Notes: a model not told the origin generated them from the letters alone. A stretch of DNA of 64,000 bases from Micromonospora saelicesensis (GCF_900091575.1 NZ_FMCR01000005.1:248001-312000); one strand, 5' to 3'. Numbered from the stretch's first letter, positions 17,363-25,605 are shown. Numbers and translations: made by a program.

Positions 17363-17932
17363 TTAACGGGTCTTGCGGCGACCGGCCAACAGCAATCCCA
17401 CACCGGCTACCAGGGCCACGCCTCCGGTGCCGACGAGCGGAGCGACGCTGCCGCCCGTGACCGGCAGCGAAGGGCCTGAGTCTGCGCGGGGAGCCTGCGG
17501 TCCGCCGCCGCTGTGCGCGGTGCCTGTGCCTGGCTGAGGTCCGGTGTCCCCGCCTCGGGGCGGTGTGTTTGACGGCCGGGGGCTTGTCGGGGTCGGCTCC
17601 GGCGGGGGAGGGGAGTCGGTCGGTGGGGTGCTCGGATCGGGGCCTGGCGGAGGGGTGGGATCGGGCGAGGGAGTGGTGGGATCCGGCTCGGGCGGCGGGT
17701 TCGTCGGATCGGGAGCTTCGGTGACTGCCGGCTCCGCCGCCGCAGAGGGCTTGGTCTCCTCCGAGGATCGCTGCGGCGTGGGTTCATCGGTGCCGACGGT
17801 CGTGGCTGCGGCAGCCGGTGGGGTCGCCTCGGCCCAGGCAGGTGACGCCAACAACGCCACGGCCGTCAGAGTTGAAGCAATGACCGCTGCGGCAGTCAGG
17901 TGTCCTCGCCTCCAGGGTGCATAGGAATTCAC
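17363..17932 (-). CDS. LPXTG-type cell-wall-anchored proline-rich protein
   Basis: About 189 residues: a signal peptide (AAAVIASTLTAVALLASPAWA), a long Pro/Thr/Ser/Asp-rich stalk with DPTTPSPDPTPPPGPDP-like repeats, then the sortase signal LPVTG, a hydrophobic helix and the tail GRRKTR. A sortase would attach it to peptidoglycan. I chose GTG 17932 (VNSYAPWRR) because GGAGAGG lies nine bases upstream and it gives a normal signal peptide; the frame is open to 17977. No recognisable binding domain is present, so it may be a spacer or structural surface protein. No sortase gene lies nearby. Confidence 0.8.
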   Translation of the reverse strand: MNSYAPWRRGHLTAAAVIASTLTAVALLASPAWAEATPPAAAATTVGTDEPTPQRSSEETKPSAAAEPAVTEAPDPTNPPPEPDPTTPSPDPTPPPGPDPSTPPTDSPPPPEPTPTSPRPSNTPPRGGDTGPQPGTGTAHSGGGPQAPRADSGPSLPVTGGSVAPLVGTGGVALVAGVGLLLAGRRKTR

Positions 17933-18266
17933 GAACTCGTACCTCTCCATCTCGGGGATGCTCATGCGGTGGGGCAAGTTCCGCTGCTGCCGCGACCGCT
18001 AATGCCGGTTGGACGCTAGCGCCTCCGGGACTTAAGCACTAGTTCGCTCTTCGTCGGAGACTGCTATGTCGGCGGCTGTTCCAGCAGCTCAACGTGTCTG
18101 TGGAAGGTTGTTGGCATCGCCTGATATGCGGCTAGCTTTAGTTGCATTCATGGACACAGGCGTGGGTGTTGTGGTGGATTCGTTGCCGGTTGGACCCGGT
18201 CCTCGACAAACGGGGGAGGGACGCGGGTCTGTGGCTCGCCGTATTGCTGCGTCGGGTTGATGCGCT
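17933..18266. other. divergent intergenic region
   Basis: About 330 bases between the minus-strand LPXTG gene and the plus-strand lipoprotein relic. A 64-codon plus-strand frame at 18066-18260 has no signal or motif and is not called. Promoters of both flanking units should lie here. Confidence 0.4.
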
Positions 18267-18857
18267 ATGCCCCCAGATTGGTATCGCCGACGAATGAGGA
18301 TTCGAGTAACTCAACCCGCCGCGGATGTGAGGTACCGCGACCGACAACGGGCAACCGCCGCACTGGTGTCGGTCGGCACCACCGGGCGACACCGCGCGGC
18401 CCCGCCTCTTCACCGGGCTACAGGCAAGCTGCTCGTGCTTTTCAGTCTCACGGTGTTGGCCCTGATCGGCTGCGCACGGGCCGACGACAAGCCCCGCTCC
18501 GCACCCGCACGCACGTCTGCCGCCTCCTCGCCGGGCACCGCCGGTCGGCGACCAGCCGCAAGCTGCCTACCGACGCGTCGACGGGTGGTACGCGGTACTG
18601 GACTCCCTGCCCGCCAGCGACGTGATGGACCCGGCAAGAACGCGACCACCAGGCGCCAACGACCCGCTCACGAAAGAACCACCCGTCACGAACAACACGA
18701 CCCTCGGCGTCGACGCCCATCGCAACGACGTGAGGGCCACCTACGACACCAACCTCTGCCTCGCCGTGTATGCCCGCGGTCCTGCGCGGCAAGGCCGCTT
18801 CATGCCGAGCCGATGCCACACGAGGCAGCCGTCGCCCTGGCCTCGCGGCACGCCTGA
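18267..18857 (+). pseudogene. frameshifted lipoprotein gene, paralogue of 5078-5791
   Basis: A signal peptide with lipobox LALIGC is read in one frame. After SSPGTAG near 18545 the plausible continuation (QAAYRRVDGWYAVLDSLP ... YDTNLCLAVYARG) is in another frame, and the C-terminal VALASRHA piece is in yet another. Aligned with the intact lipoprotein at 5078, the order of conserved bits is the same (YR-VD, then YD-NL-L-V). At least two indels therefore have broken this copy. It sits directly before the intact dioxygenase cassette, mirroring the first locus. Confidence 0.65.
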
Positions 18858-18939
18858 CCCTCGCACCCGGTCAGCGCACACCTCCCAGGCACCGCCACAC
18901 GGCGACAGCGCCGAATCAATCAACGCGGAGGACCACATC

Positions 18940-19662
18940 GTGCCCATGACATCTCTGCCCGCCGTGCTGCCCGGTCCGGGCCGCACCGACTACGCCCGCT
19001 ACATGCGCACCGACGAACTGCTGTCACTGCAACGCGGTCCCACCGAGCGGGCCCACCCCGACGAGCTTCTGTTCCAGGTCGTCCATCAAGCCTCCGAGCT
19101 GTGGTTCAAGCTGATCCACGACGACCTGGCGCGCGCGCTCCAGCACATCGCCGCTGACCAGCCCGGCGCGGCCGACATGCTCATCCAGCGAGCGGCGCTG
19201 AGCCTGCGGCTGGTCACCGAGCAGCTGCACATCCTCCGGCACCTGCACCCGGCGCGGTTCGCCGCCTTCCGCAGCGCCTTGGGCAACGGCTCCGGCTTTG
19301 AGTCACCCGGTTGGAAGCATCTGCGCGACGCCACCACCGAACTCGACATCGCCTTCAGCCGGATGCTCGCCTCCCTCGACCTCACGCCGGTTGACCTTCA
19401 CCGCGGCGAGCCCTCCGACCCGCTGTACCGGCTCGCCGAGACGCTGGTGTCCCTCGATGAGCAGATCGCGTTGTGGCGTACTGAGCACTACACCGTCGCC
19501 ACCCGCATCATTGGCCACGGTGTACTCGGTACCCGCAACACCCCGGTCGACAGCCTGACTCGCCTCATCTCCCATCGCCGCTTCCCCACTTTGTGGGAGG
19601 CACGTAGCGAGCTGACCGAGTCCAGCCCGCGGGGCCGCCAGAGCCGGCAGGGCCCGCGATGA
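18940..19662 (+). CDS. tryptophan 2,3-dioxygenase-like haem enzyme
   Basis: A 240-residue member of the TDO superfamily, which opens the indole ring of tryptophan with O2 to give N-formylkynurenine. Residues matching bacterial TDO are the distal His49 (LLFQVVHQASELWFK), Arg111 (FRSALGNGSGFESP) that binds the substrate carboxylate, and the haem ligand His183 (ALWRTEHYTVATRIIG). A GTRNTPVDSL stretch replaces the usual GTGGS loop. GTG 18940 has GGAGG eight bases upstream; ATG 18946 is the alternative. The stop overlaps the next start (ATGA). It is slightly shorter than housekeeping TDOs and sits in a dedicated cluster, so the substrate could be a tryptophan derivative. Confidence 0.82.
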   Translation: MPMTSLPAVLPGPGRTDYARYMRTDELLSLQRGPTERAHPDELLFQVVHQASELWFKLIHDDLARALQHIAADQPGAADMLIQRAALSLRLVTEQLHILRHLHPARFAAFRSALGNGSGFESPGWKHLRDATTELDIAFSRMLASLDLTPVDLHRGEPSDPLYRLAETLVSLDEQIALWRTEHYTVATRIIGHGVLGTRNTPVDSLTRLISHRRFPTLWEARSELTESSPRGRQSRQGPR

Positions 19663-20828
19663 ACGCTGCCACCGCACCCCTGCCAGCAGCGCTCCGCGGC
19701 CGGTTTCCGAGCCTGGAGCAGACGACGCACCTGGCCGCCTGCAGCATCGCCCCCCGCAGCAGTGACATGGACCAGGCGCTGACCATGATGTTGGACGACC
19801 TGGTCCGCCCTGGCTTCTGGGGCGCCGCCGAAGAGCAGGTATCCGACGCCCGACGTCGCTTCGCCCGACTCATCGGCGCCGAGGTCGATCAGGTGGCGAT
19901 CCTGCCCAACGTCAGCATCGCCGCCCACCAGGCGGTGTCCGGCCTGCGATGGCGCCGACGACGCGACCTGCTCACCACCACCGCCGAGTTCCCCGGCGTC
20001 GCCCACGTGTGGTTGGCGCAGGAGAAGCGGGGCGCGCGGGTGCGCTGGTGCGGCACCCCCACCGGCCGGGTCACCTCCGCCGACTACCTGCACGCCATCA
20101 CCACCGACACCGCGCTCGTGTCCGTACCCGCCGTCACCCACCGAGACTCGACACGCCTGAACATCCGACGCATCGCCGGCGCCGCCCACGCCGCCGGCGC
20201 CGCCATCATCGTCGACGCCTACCAAGCCGCCGGCGTGATGCCGCTGCACGTCGACGCTTTGCGCTGCGACTACTTGCTGGCCGGCACCGGGAAATACCTG
20301 CTGGGCCTGCCCGGCCTTGCCTTTCTCTACGCCCGCCACCCGAAAGAATCCACGCCAGCCCTGACCGGCTGGTTCGGGCGGTGCGACCCGCACGCACTCG
20401 ACCCGACCCGGCTCGACTTCCCCACCCACGCCCGCCGGTTCGAAACCGGGACACCGTCAGTAGCCGCGGCCTACACGGCAGTCGCAGGGCTGTCGCTCAT
20501 CGAGAACCTGAACCTGGCGGCGGTCCGCACGCACACGCAACGGCTCCTCGCCTCCGCCGCAGATCGCCTGACCGCCCAAGGCGAGATCGTGCATCTACCG
20601 CAGACGGCGGACGAGCGTGGCGCGCACCTCGCGCTCATCGAGCCCCACGCCTGGGCGATGGCCGCATGGCTCGACAACCACGGCATCACCGTCGCACCCC
20701 GCCGCAACGTCATCCGCCTCGCCACACACGCCTACACCAGCGACAGCGACATCGACGCGCTCTGCGAAGCCATCGCCGTCTACCGAGTCAAGTCCCGCAC
20801 CCGCACCCCGATCGGAGCATCGCGATGA
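19659..20828 (+). CDS. class-V PLP-dependent enzyme (kynureninase/cysteine-desulfurase-like)
   Basis: A 389-residue fold-type I enzyme. PLP contacts are visible: the Asp186 motif IIVDAYQAAGVMPL, and Schiff-base Lys212 in LAGTGKYLLGLPGLAFLY. The C-terminal RFETGTPSVAAAYTAV is also typical of the family. The sequence is closer in style to SufS/isopenicillin-epimerase relatives than to textbook kynureninase. Next to a TDO, cleavage or transamination of a kynurenine-type product is the natural guess. No arylformamidase gene is present here. It is coupled by four-base overlaps to both neighbours. A decayed copy is at 6247-6850. Confidence 0.78.
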   Translation: MNAATAPLPAALRGRFPSLEQTTHLAACSIAPRSSDMDQALTMMLDDLVRPGFWGAAEEQVSDARRRFARLIGAEVDQVAILPNVSIAAHQAVSGLRWRRRRDLLTTTAEFPGVAHVWLAQEKRGARVRWCGTPTGRVTSADYLHAITTDTALVSVPAVTHRDSTRLNIRRIAGAAHAAGAAIIVDAYQAAGVMPLHVDALRCDYLLAGTGKYLLGLPGLAFLYARHPKESTPALTGWFGRCDPHALDPTRLDFPTHARRFETGTPSVAAAYTAVAGLSLIENLNLAAVRTHTQRLLASAADRLTAQGEIVHLPQTADERGAHLALIEPHAWAMAAWLDNHGITVAPRRNVIRLATHAYTSDSDIDALCEAIAVYRVKSRTRTPIGASR

Positions 20829-22060
20829 CCACCGCCGAACCCGTGCGCCGGTGGCTCGCACAGCGCCGTCCCTCGGCCGACCGCTTCCCGTACGACGCGG
20901 TCGTCACCGCCTACCAGCACCACGGCAAACACTTCGTACCCGACGAGTGGACACGCGCCTTAGCCGCCGCGAGAGACCGACTCCCACAGCTCATCGGCAC
21001 CAACACCAGGTACCTGTCCGCATTCCTCGCCTGCGCGCTCGACAAGGTCGACGGGACCTACGACTACCGCTCCTACCTCGGCCTGGCCCTCCTGCGGCTA
21101 CCCGGTCCCGACCAGGTGCCGCGCACGGCAGCACAGCAGCTCGCCCGGCGCGACCGCCTGCACGTAAACCTGCTGACCGACCTCATCGCCTTCGAACTAC
21201 GAGCCGCCTACAACGAGCACACGCCGCTCCCTCAGATGCGCCCGGCACCCGCCCTGGTGGCCAAGCGGCTGCGACACGCGGTACGCGCGGCGATGCCGGC
21301 ACTGCGCCGCCTCAGCCTCGTCGAGCACACCACGGACAGCTCACAGGTCACCCTGGCCCGGCGCGTCGTTGCCGCCGTCAGCATGGTCCTCACCGCCGAA
21401 GACCGACGCGCCCTGCAAGTCAGCATGCTGCCGGTCCACATCGCCCACGACGAGTGGCTGTTCATCCGCGTCCTTCAAGCATTCGAGACAACCTTCGCGC
21501 TCCTGGCCACCGACCTCACCGACGTCATCACCGCCGTGGAGGCCGGACAGGTACCGCGAGCCGCGAGCAGGTTGTCCGCAGCGGCATCGCTGCTACGCGA
21601 GAGCGCATCGCTCTGGCCTCTGATGGCCACCATCCAGCCCGCCGCGTTCCACGCCTTCCGCACGTTCACCGCGGGCGCCAGCGCCATCCAGTCCCGCCAC
21701 TACAAGATCGTCGAGTCCCTGTGCCGTACACCCCGCAACGCACGCCTCGACTCTCCTGCCTACCTGTCAGTGCCCGACGTCCGCACGGCGATCATGCACG
21801 GCCAGGTCAGCCTCGACGATGCCCTCAACGCCGCCCAACAGTCGACACCCGACCCGTCCCTCGGGGCCGCGATGCGCGAGTTCGCCGCAGCGATCAACCA
21901 GTGGCGGCAGACCCACTACCGGCTCGCCGTGCGCATCCTCGGACCCGAACGAAGCGGCACCGGCTACACCGAAGGCACCCCATACCTAGGCGACGCCCGC
22001 CAGGAGCCGGTCTTCCACCACTGCCCCACCGGCCGACCGGAGGCCGGGGCGGAGATATGA
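20825..22060 (+). CDS. second, larger TDO-superfamily haem enzyme
   Basis: A 411-residue protein. Its C-terminal ~210 residues carry the three TDO landmarks: His205 (LPVHIAHDEWLFIRVL), Arg279 (FRTFTAGASAIQSRHYK) and His364 (QTHYRLAVRILGPERSGTG), plus the GTG loop. The N-terminal ~190 residues form an extra helical domain (VTAYQHHGKHFVPDEW ... FLACALDKVDGTYDYRSYL) not found in normal TDO. It belongs with TDO-like oxygenases of secondary metabolism, in which the fold hydroxylates or opens indole-type substrates. Start and stop are both in ATGA overlaps with neighbours. No counterpart remains in the collapsed cassette at 6 kb. The function is inferred only to superfamily level. Confidence 0.72.
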   Translation: MTTAEPVRRWLAQRRPSADRFPYDAVVTAYQHHGKHFVPDEWTRALAAARDRLPQLIGTNTRYLSAFLACALDKVDGTYDYRSYLGLALLRLPGPDQVPRTAAQQLARRDRLHVNLLTDLIAFELRAAYNEHTPLPQMRPAPALVAKRLRHAVRAAMPALRRLSLVEHTTDSSQVTLARRVVAAVSMVLTAEDRRALQVSMLPVHIAHDEWLFIRVLQAFETTFALLATDLTDVITAVEAGQVPRAASRLSAAASLLRESASLWPLMATIQPAAFHAFRTFTAGASAIQSRHYKIVESLCRTPRNARLDSPAYLSVPDVRTAIMHGQVSLDDALNAAQQSTPDPSLGAAMREFAAAINQWRQTHYRLAVRILGPERSGTGYTEGTPYLGDARQEPVFHHCPTGRPEAGAEI

Positions 22061-22149
22061 GCACCGCGCCTCCGTCGCCGGCCTTTCGCGCGGCTCCCGA
22101 TGCCGCAGCAGCTCCGGGCGACACCGGCCCCCATGCCCCCGGTCGATGA
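22057..22149 (+). CDS. translationally coupled 30-residue ORF (possible small peptide)
   Basis: ATG 22057 overlaps the stop of the TDO-like gene (ATGA). The frame gives MSTAPPSPAFRAAPDAAAAP and ten more residues, and stops at 22149 in another ATGA-type overlap with an open frame at 22146. The GGAG before the ATG supports translation. The peptide is Pro/Ala-rich with no recognised precursor motif and no Trp, so it is not an obvious RiPP substrate for the dioxygenases. It may be only a coupling relic. Confidence 0.35.
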   Translation: MSTAPPSPAFRAAPDAAAAPGDTGPHAPGR

Positions 22150-22231
22150 CGACACCCCACGTCATCCCGACCACCAGCGCGCCGCCCCTCCCGGCCGCTG
22201 CCAACTGCCCGCACGACAACCAGGAGGAAGA

Positions 22232-22723
22232 ATGTCGTCGCTCAACCCCACCCGGCCCGACGCCGACAGGCCGCAACTCGCCACGAAGACACCGCGGCTC
22301 CTGGCCACCGCGGTCACCCTGCTTCTGACCGCTGCGGCTCTCGTCGTGACGACCACCTCGGCCCAGGCCGCCTCCGGCTGCCGCAGCGCCCCGTACAGCG
22401 CGACGTTCGGCATGCACGACTCGTTCGGCATGTTCGACGGCTTGGAGGACGCCTACTTCCCACGCTCGGGCAGCTACCGCACCACGAGCCAGTGCCGCGA
22501 CATCCAGGTCAGAAACACTGGGAACGGTGGCGCCTGGGGCGGACCCTTCTGGGCCTGCGTGGTGTGGGTCGGCCGGGCTACCTGCTCCAACGGTTGGACC
22601 TACGTCCCGGCCGGGCAGTGGCGCAACCTCGCCACCAACGTCAAGGACGGCACCCGGTTCTACCTGTTCATGCAGACCAACCTCGGCACCTACAACGCCG
22701 CGAACGGGGTCGGTGAATGGTGA
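22232..22723 (+). CDS. small secreted protein with four cysteines, unknown function
   Basis: A 163-residue protein: a charged N-region, a hydrophobic core (LLATAVTLLLTAAALVVTT) and a cleavage site near SAQA-A. The mature domain of about 115 residues contains Cys at GCRSAP, QCRDIQV, WACVVW and ATCSNGW, enough for two disulfides. Aromatic residues are plentiful. ATG 22232 follows AGGAGGAAGA. It is the last gene of the dioxygenase cluster and is followed by a clear hairpin. It may be the exported product or a partner of the cluster; this is inference. Confidence 0.7.
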   Translation: MSSLNPTRPDADRPQLATKTPRLLATAVTLLLTAAALVVTTTSAQAASGCRSAPYSATFGMHDSFGMFDGLEDAYFPRSGSYRTTSQCRDIQVRNTGNGGAWGGPFWACVVWVGRATCSNGWTYVPAGQWRNLATNVKDGTRFYLFMQTNLGTYNAANGVGEW

Positions 22724-22771
22724 TGCAGGAAAAGACCGTGCCGGCTGCCCCACCTCAGATGGCCGGTTAAC

Positions 22772-22810
22772 GGAGGGCAGTGTCCGGACCTCGGTCCGGC
22801 GCTGCCCTCC
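22772..22810 (+). terminator. hairpin terminator after the dioxygenase cluster
   Basis: GGAGGGCAG (22772-22780) pairs with CTGCCCTCC (22802-22810). The loop contains its own TCCGGACC/GGTCCGG pairing. It lies about 50 bases after the secreted-protein stop. Confidence 0.6.
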
Positions 22811-22940
22811 GGGCAGAAAGCGAAGCTCGGCAAGAGCCGGGCGACATGCAGGGAAGATCGCCGTGATCACGGGGGCGAATTCGGGCATCGGCTCAAGAGC
22901 TGCCAACTAGCCACGACGACTACACATAGGAGGGGCGACC

Positions 22941-23426
22941 ATGGCGTTTGCGCCGAGGGGCGAATCATCTGGATCCTTTCCACTCCGGCGAAGTGGCCCT
23001 CGTGCTGAGGGGGATGAGGTTGATTTCCTCCCGTCTAACAATTCGGGTCTCCCTCTTGCTGATCTCGTCGCACGTCGTCAAAGCCCGACAACCTACTACT
23101 CCATCACCGTAATCGATAGCCATGGACGCCTGGCTAGCCGCTCGGCGCTTCGCTTTATGGGGTGGACTGCAGCACAAATGGTCGACTTCGCCGTTGGCTC
23201 GGGAACAGTCGAAGTTGCCATCGGAGAATCGAGCGGTGAGCGAATCACTAGGCAGGGGCACTTGCGCCTCTCGCCGAGCATCCGACGTTCGGTAGGAATC
23301 GCCGACAAGGACCGTCTAATCCTCGCGGCGGACAAGCGTACCGGAATTCTCGTGGTGGGAACTATGGAATGGCTCGATCGGGCACTCGGAGTCAGCATAA
23401 GCTCCCGAGAGGATATCAAGCGATGA
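22941..23426 (+). CDS. AbrB/MazE-like DNA-binding protein next to integrase
   Basis: A 161-residue protein whose C-terminal 60 residues resemble the swapped-hairpin AbrB fold: a RQGHLRLSPSIRRSVGI strand-turn followed by DKDRLILAADKRTGILVV. An additional MGWTAAQMVDFAVG helix precedes it. ATG 22941 has GGAGGGG upstream. The stop overlaps the integrase start (ATGA), so the two are co-translated. The protein could control integrase expression or excision direction. Codon use here is less GC-rich (CTAACAATTCGGG, GAATTCTCG) than in the surrounding genes, consistent with imported DNA. Confidence 0.6.
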   Translation: MAFAPRGESSGSFPLRRSGPRAEGDEVDFLPSNNSGLPLADLVARRQSPTTYYSITVIDSHGRLASRSALRFMGWTAAQMVDFAVGSGTVEVAIGESSGERITRQGHLRLSPSIRRSVGIADKDRLILAADKRTGILVVGTMEWLDRALGVSISSREDIKR

Positions 23427-24529
23427 CCGGCAGCGCATCCGAGCGTCTAGGAAATAGCGAAGTGGAAGCGGTGCGGCTGCTATTGGACCGGCTCGGACTG
23501 ACGGCTGAGGAACTTCTCAAAGGCGCCTCCCCGAAGAAAGAGGTTCCGACATTCGATGAGTACATCCCGCATGTCTCCCTCGCCGTCGCCGCAGGCACCC
23601 GACGCGTCTATGGAACCTATTGGAGAAGGGTCGGGGAAGTCTGGGGGAAACGCCGTATCGATGAGCCGTCTCCGATGGAGATCAAGCAATTTGCCGAAAC
23701 CATGAAGAAGACTGTAGTAATAAGGCGAAATTCCCGTGGCGGACGAACCGCCGCAGAGCACTTCATATCCGCTATGCGATGCCTGTACGCCTACGCCGTC
23801 ACCGACGGGCTGATCTCCGCCGCCACCAATCCCGCCGCCCGCGTGCCCAAGCCTCGCCGACTTGCCAGTACTCGCCGAGCTCTGTCCGAGGCCCAACTGA
23901 GATCGATTAACGAAGTCGCAAGCAGCACCGGGAACGATCCTCAACTCGATGCGCTCCTTCTCAGGCTTCACGAGGAGACCGCATGCCGGCGAGGCGGGGC
24001 CCTCGCCTTGACGCGCTCCGATGTAGATGTCGAGCAATGCCTAGTTCAGCTACATGAAAAAGGCGAGACGGTGCGGTGGCAGCCAGTATCACCTACACTC
24101 GCGCGCTCGTTGGTAGAGCACTACGACGACAGAGCAACAAGTGGTTTTAACAGGCAAGTCCTGAGGTATCAAAGTGGGGCACCAGTCACGCGCCGTCGTT
24201 ACGACTACCTCTGGAACCGTCTGGGAAAAAATCTCTCGTGGGTGGCCACACAGCAGGTCAGCACTCACTGGCTGCGCCACACGACCCTAACCTGGGTAGA
24301 GCGCAACTTCGGGTACGGCATCGCGCGAGCTTACGCTGGTCATGACAGCCGCTCCGCTGCTGGAACAACCAGCACTTATGTCAAGGCAGATGTATACGAG
24401 GTGGCGCGCGCGCTCAGTGCTCTCACCGGGGAGGACCACCCGATGGTTGCTGGGTTACCTGGATCGCTCTCAGCTGGCGACGGTGTTCGCGCCCTACCGG
24501 CTATACCGTTGCGGATCGCTGAGGGTTAA
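23423..24529 (+). CDS. tyrosine recombinase/integrase
   Basis: A 368-residue site-specific integrase. The N-terminal SAM-like core-binding domain contains AAGTRRVYGTYWRRVGEVWG. The catalytic domain has Arg in HEETACRRGGALAL, Lys in QLHEKGE, the box HWLRHTTLTW, then GHDSRSA and the nucleophile Tyr in TSTYVKADV. All residues needed for strand exchange are visible. ATG 23423 overlaps the AbrB-like stop. About 240 bases downstream lies a tRNA 3'-end fragment, the typical attachment position for such enzymes. No excisionase or other phage gene is next to it, so it marks a small or decayed integrative element. Confidence 0.85.
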   Translation: MTGSASERLGNSEVEAVRLLLDRLGLTAEELLKGASPKKEVPTFDEYIPHVSLAVAAGTRRVYGTYWRRVGEVWGKRRIDEPSPMEIKQFAETMKKTVVIRRNSRGGRTAAEHFISAMRCLYAYAVTDGLISAATNPAARVPKPRRLASTRRALSEAQLRSINEVASSTGNDPQLDALLLRLHEETACRRGGALALTRSDVDVEQCLVQLHEKGETVRWQPVSPTLARSLVEHYDDRATSGFNRQVLRYQSGAPVTRRRYDYLWNRLGKNLSWVATQQVSTHWLRHTTLTWVERNFGYGIARAYAGHDSRSAAGTTSTYVKADVYEVARALSALTGEDHPMVAGLPGSLSAGDGVRALPAIPLRIAEG

Positions 24530-24776
24530 AGGTGTCCGGTGCAGAAATTCCGACCGGGTCCCGGAACTGCCGGTATCAGAGTTGCGGCCGAGATCGGCGC
24601 GCGTAGGGAGGCCGTAGGCAAGCTAGGTCTCGCTGTGCGAGTGGAGCCGGGCTGCACCGGCAGGAGATCCGCCTCATCCGTTGCGTAACCTAGCCAACAC
24701 GCCTGGCTATTTGAACTTAAGTTGGTCGCACTGTAATCTATGAGCATGTGCACCGAGTTTGGTGCACAATTGGAAG
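24530..24776. other. element-end region between integrase and tRNA fragment
   Basis: No gene is supported. The stretch becomes AT-richer towards 24720-24770. It carries the inverted repeat GTGCACC-GAGTTT-GGTGCAC at 24748-24767, a plausible integrase arm site or terminator beside the attachment core. Confidence 0.5.
24748..24767. repeat. 7-bp inverted repeat beside the attachment site
   Basis: GTGCACC and GGTGCAC with a six-base spacer, ten bases before the tRNA-derived segment. It could be an integrase/excisionase binding site. Confidence 0.4.
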
Positions 24777-24808
24777 GTGTGGGGGTTCAAGTCCCCCCTC
24801 GGACACAA
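24777..24808 (+). other. tRNA 3'-end fragment (probable att site)
   Basis: The sequence GGGGGTTCAAGTCCCCCC followed by TCGGACACA is a complete T-arm plus 3' acceptor strand, most like an actinobacterial tRNA-Leu. The 5' three quarters of a tRNA are not present upstream. Integration at tRNA 3' ends leaves exactly such a partial copy at the far end of the element, so this is best read as attR (or attL). The intact partner tRNA is not in this window. Confidence 0.65.
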
Positions 24809-24818
24809 ATGATTTGCC

Positions 24819-24990
24819 CACGGTGTGCGCTGAGATTGATTGCAGCGCGCACCGTTTGCGTTTCGGTCTGGTAGGTGAGTCGCAGTCCGAGTTGCCGGTA
24901 GACCTCGGCTTTGTCGTCCGGGTCGGCGTCGCGCAGCACGGCGACGATGTCGCCGAGCGCTCGGACTAGCTGTACTGCCCAGGGACGTTG
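24819..24990 (-). pseudogene. C-terminal scrap of a serine recombinase
   Basis: The minus strand reads VRALGDIVAVLRDADPDDK, then AEVYRQLGLRLTYQTETQTV. This ending is common to large serine recombinases of actinobacterial elements. The catalytic N-terminus is missing. A related scrap occurs near 60225-60306. Confidence 0.55.
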
Positions 24991-25092
24991 GTCGAGATTG
25001 TATGACGACACGATCTGATGTCGTAGGTAGGTGAAGGCCTCCGGTTGTGGAGTGGAGCTGTCTAGGAACCGCTCCGGCAACAGGAGGCCTTC

Positions 25093-25178
25093 GTGTCCCA
25101 CGCTAACGCCGCTTTGACTCCTCGTGCACGTCTGCGCCTGGCGCGTCTGATCGTTGATGAGGGCTGGCCTCCTACAGG
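25093..25178 (+). pseudogene. 5' scrap of an IS481-family transposase
   Basis: GTG 25093 opens VSHANAALTPRARLRLARLI and then VDEGWPP, the conserved start of IS481-type transposases. Homology stops there and a tyrosine-integrase scrap follows directly. Confidence 0.65.
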
Positions 25179-25184
25179 GTCTCA

Positions 25185-25337
25185 CTTCAAACAGCGGTCT
25201 CTGCCTACCTCGGTCGCTACCGCGGCGAAACCCGCCCGCACCCTGAGTCAGACCTGCGCATCTTCCTGAGCTGGTGCACCGACCACGAACTCGACCCGCT
25301 CACGGCCAATCGGGCCGACATCGAGCGGTACGTGTGA
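25185..25337 (+). pseudogene. N-terminal scrap of a tyrosine integrase
   Basis: About 45 codons reading AYLGRYRGETRPHPESDLR and IFLSWCTDHELDPLTANR, ending at a TGA at 25335. This is the SAM-like core-binding domain of tyrosine recombinases. The catalytic domain is absent. Confidence 0.6.
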
Positions 25338-25605
25338 TTTGACGGCCCGACTCGGCCGGCTGCCTGAGATCGCCGCGATGGAGTGTTCGCCACGGTTGAG
25401 CTGGTCTTCACGGGGGTCGCCGGGCGCCGGGGAGGTGGCGCCGGGTCGGTCCATTCAGACGACCTCAGCGCCGAGGGCGGCCAGTAGCACGGTGGCGAAC
25501 AGGATCGGCCCGAGCCCGGCTAACTCCACGACGTGCAGCCTCCACAGCGGGCCGATCCTCTCCGACATCATCCCAGTGATGGCCCGCAGGCCGGCCGTCC
25601 CGGGA

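Noticed and set aside
24720..24808. Possible intact tRNA
   Set aside because: Only the T-arm and 3' acceptor strand are present; no matching 5' acceptor, D-arm or anticodon arm lies upstream.
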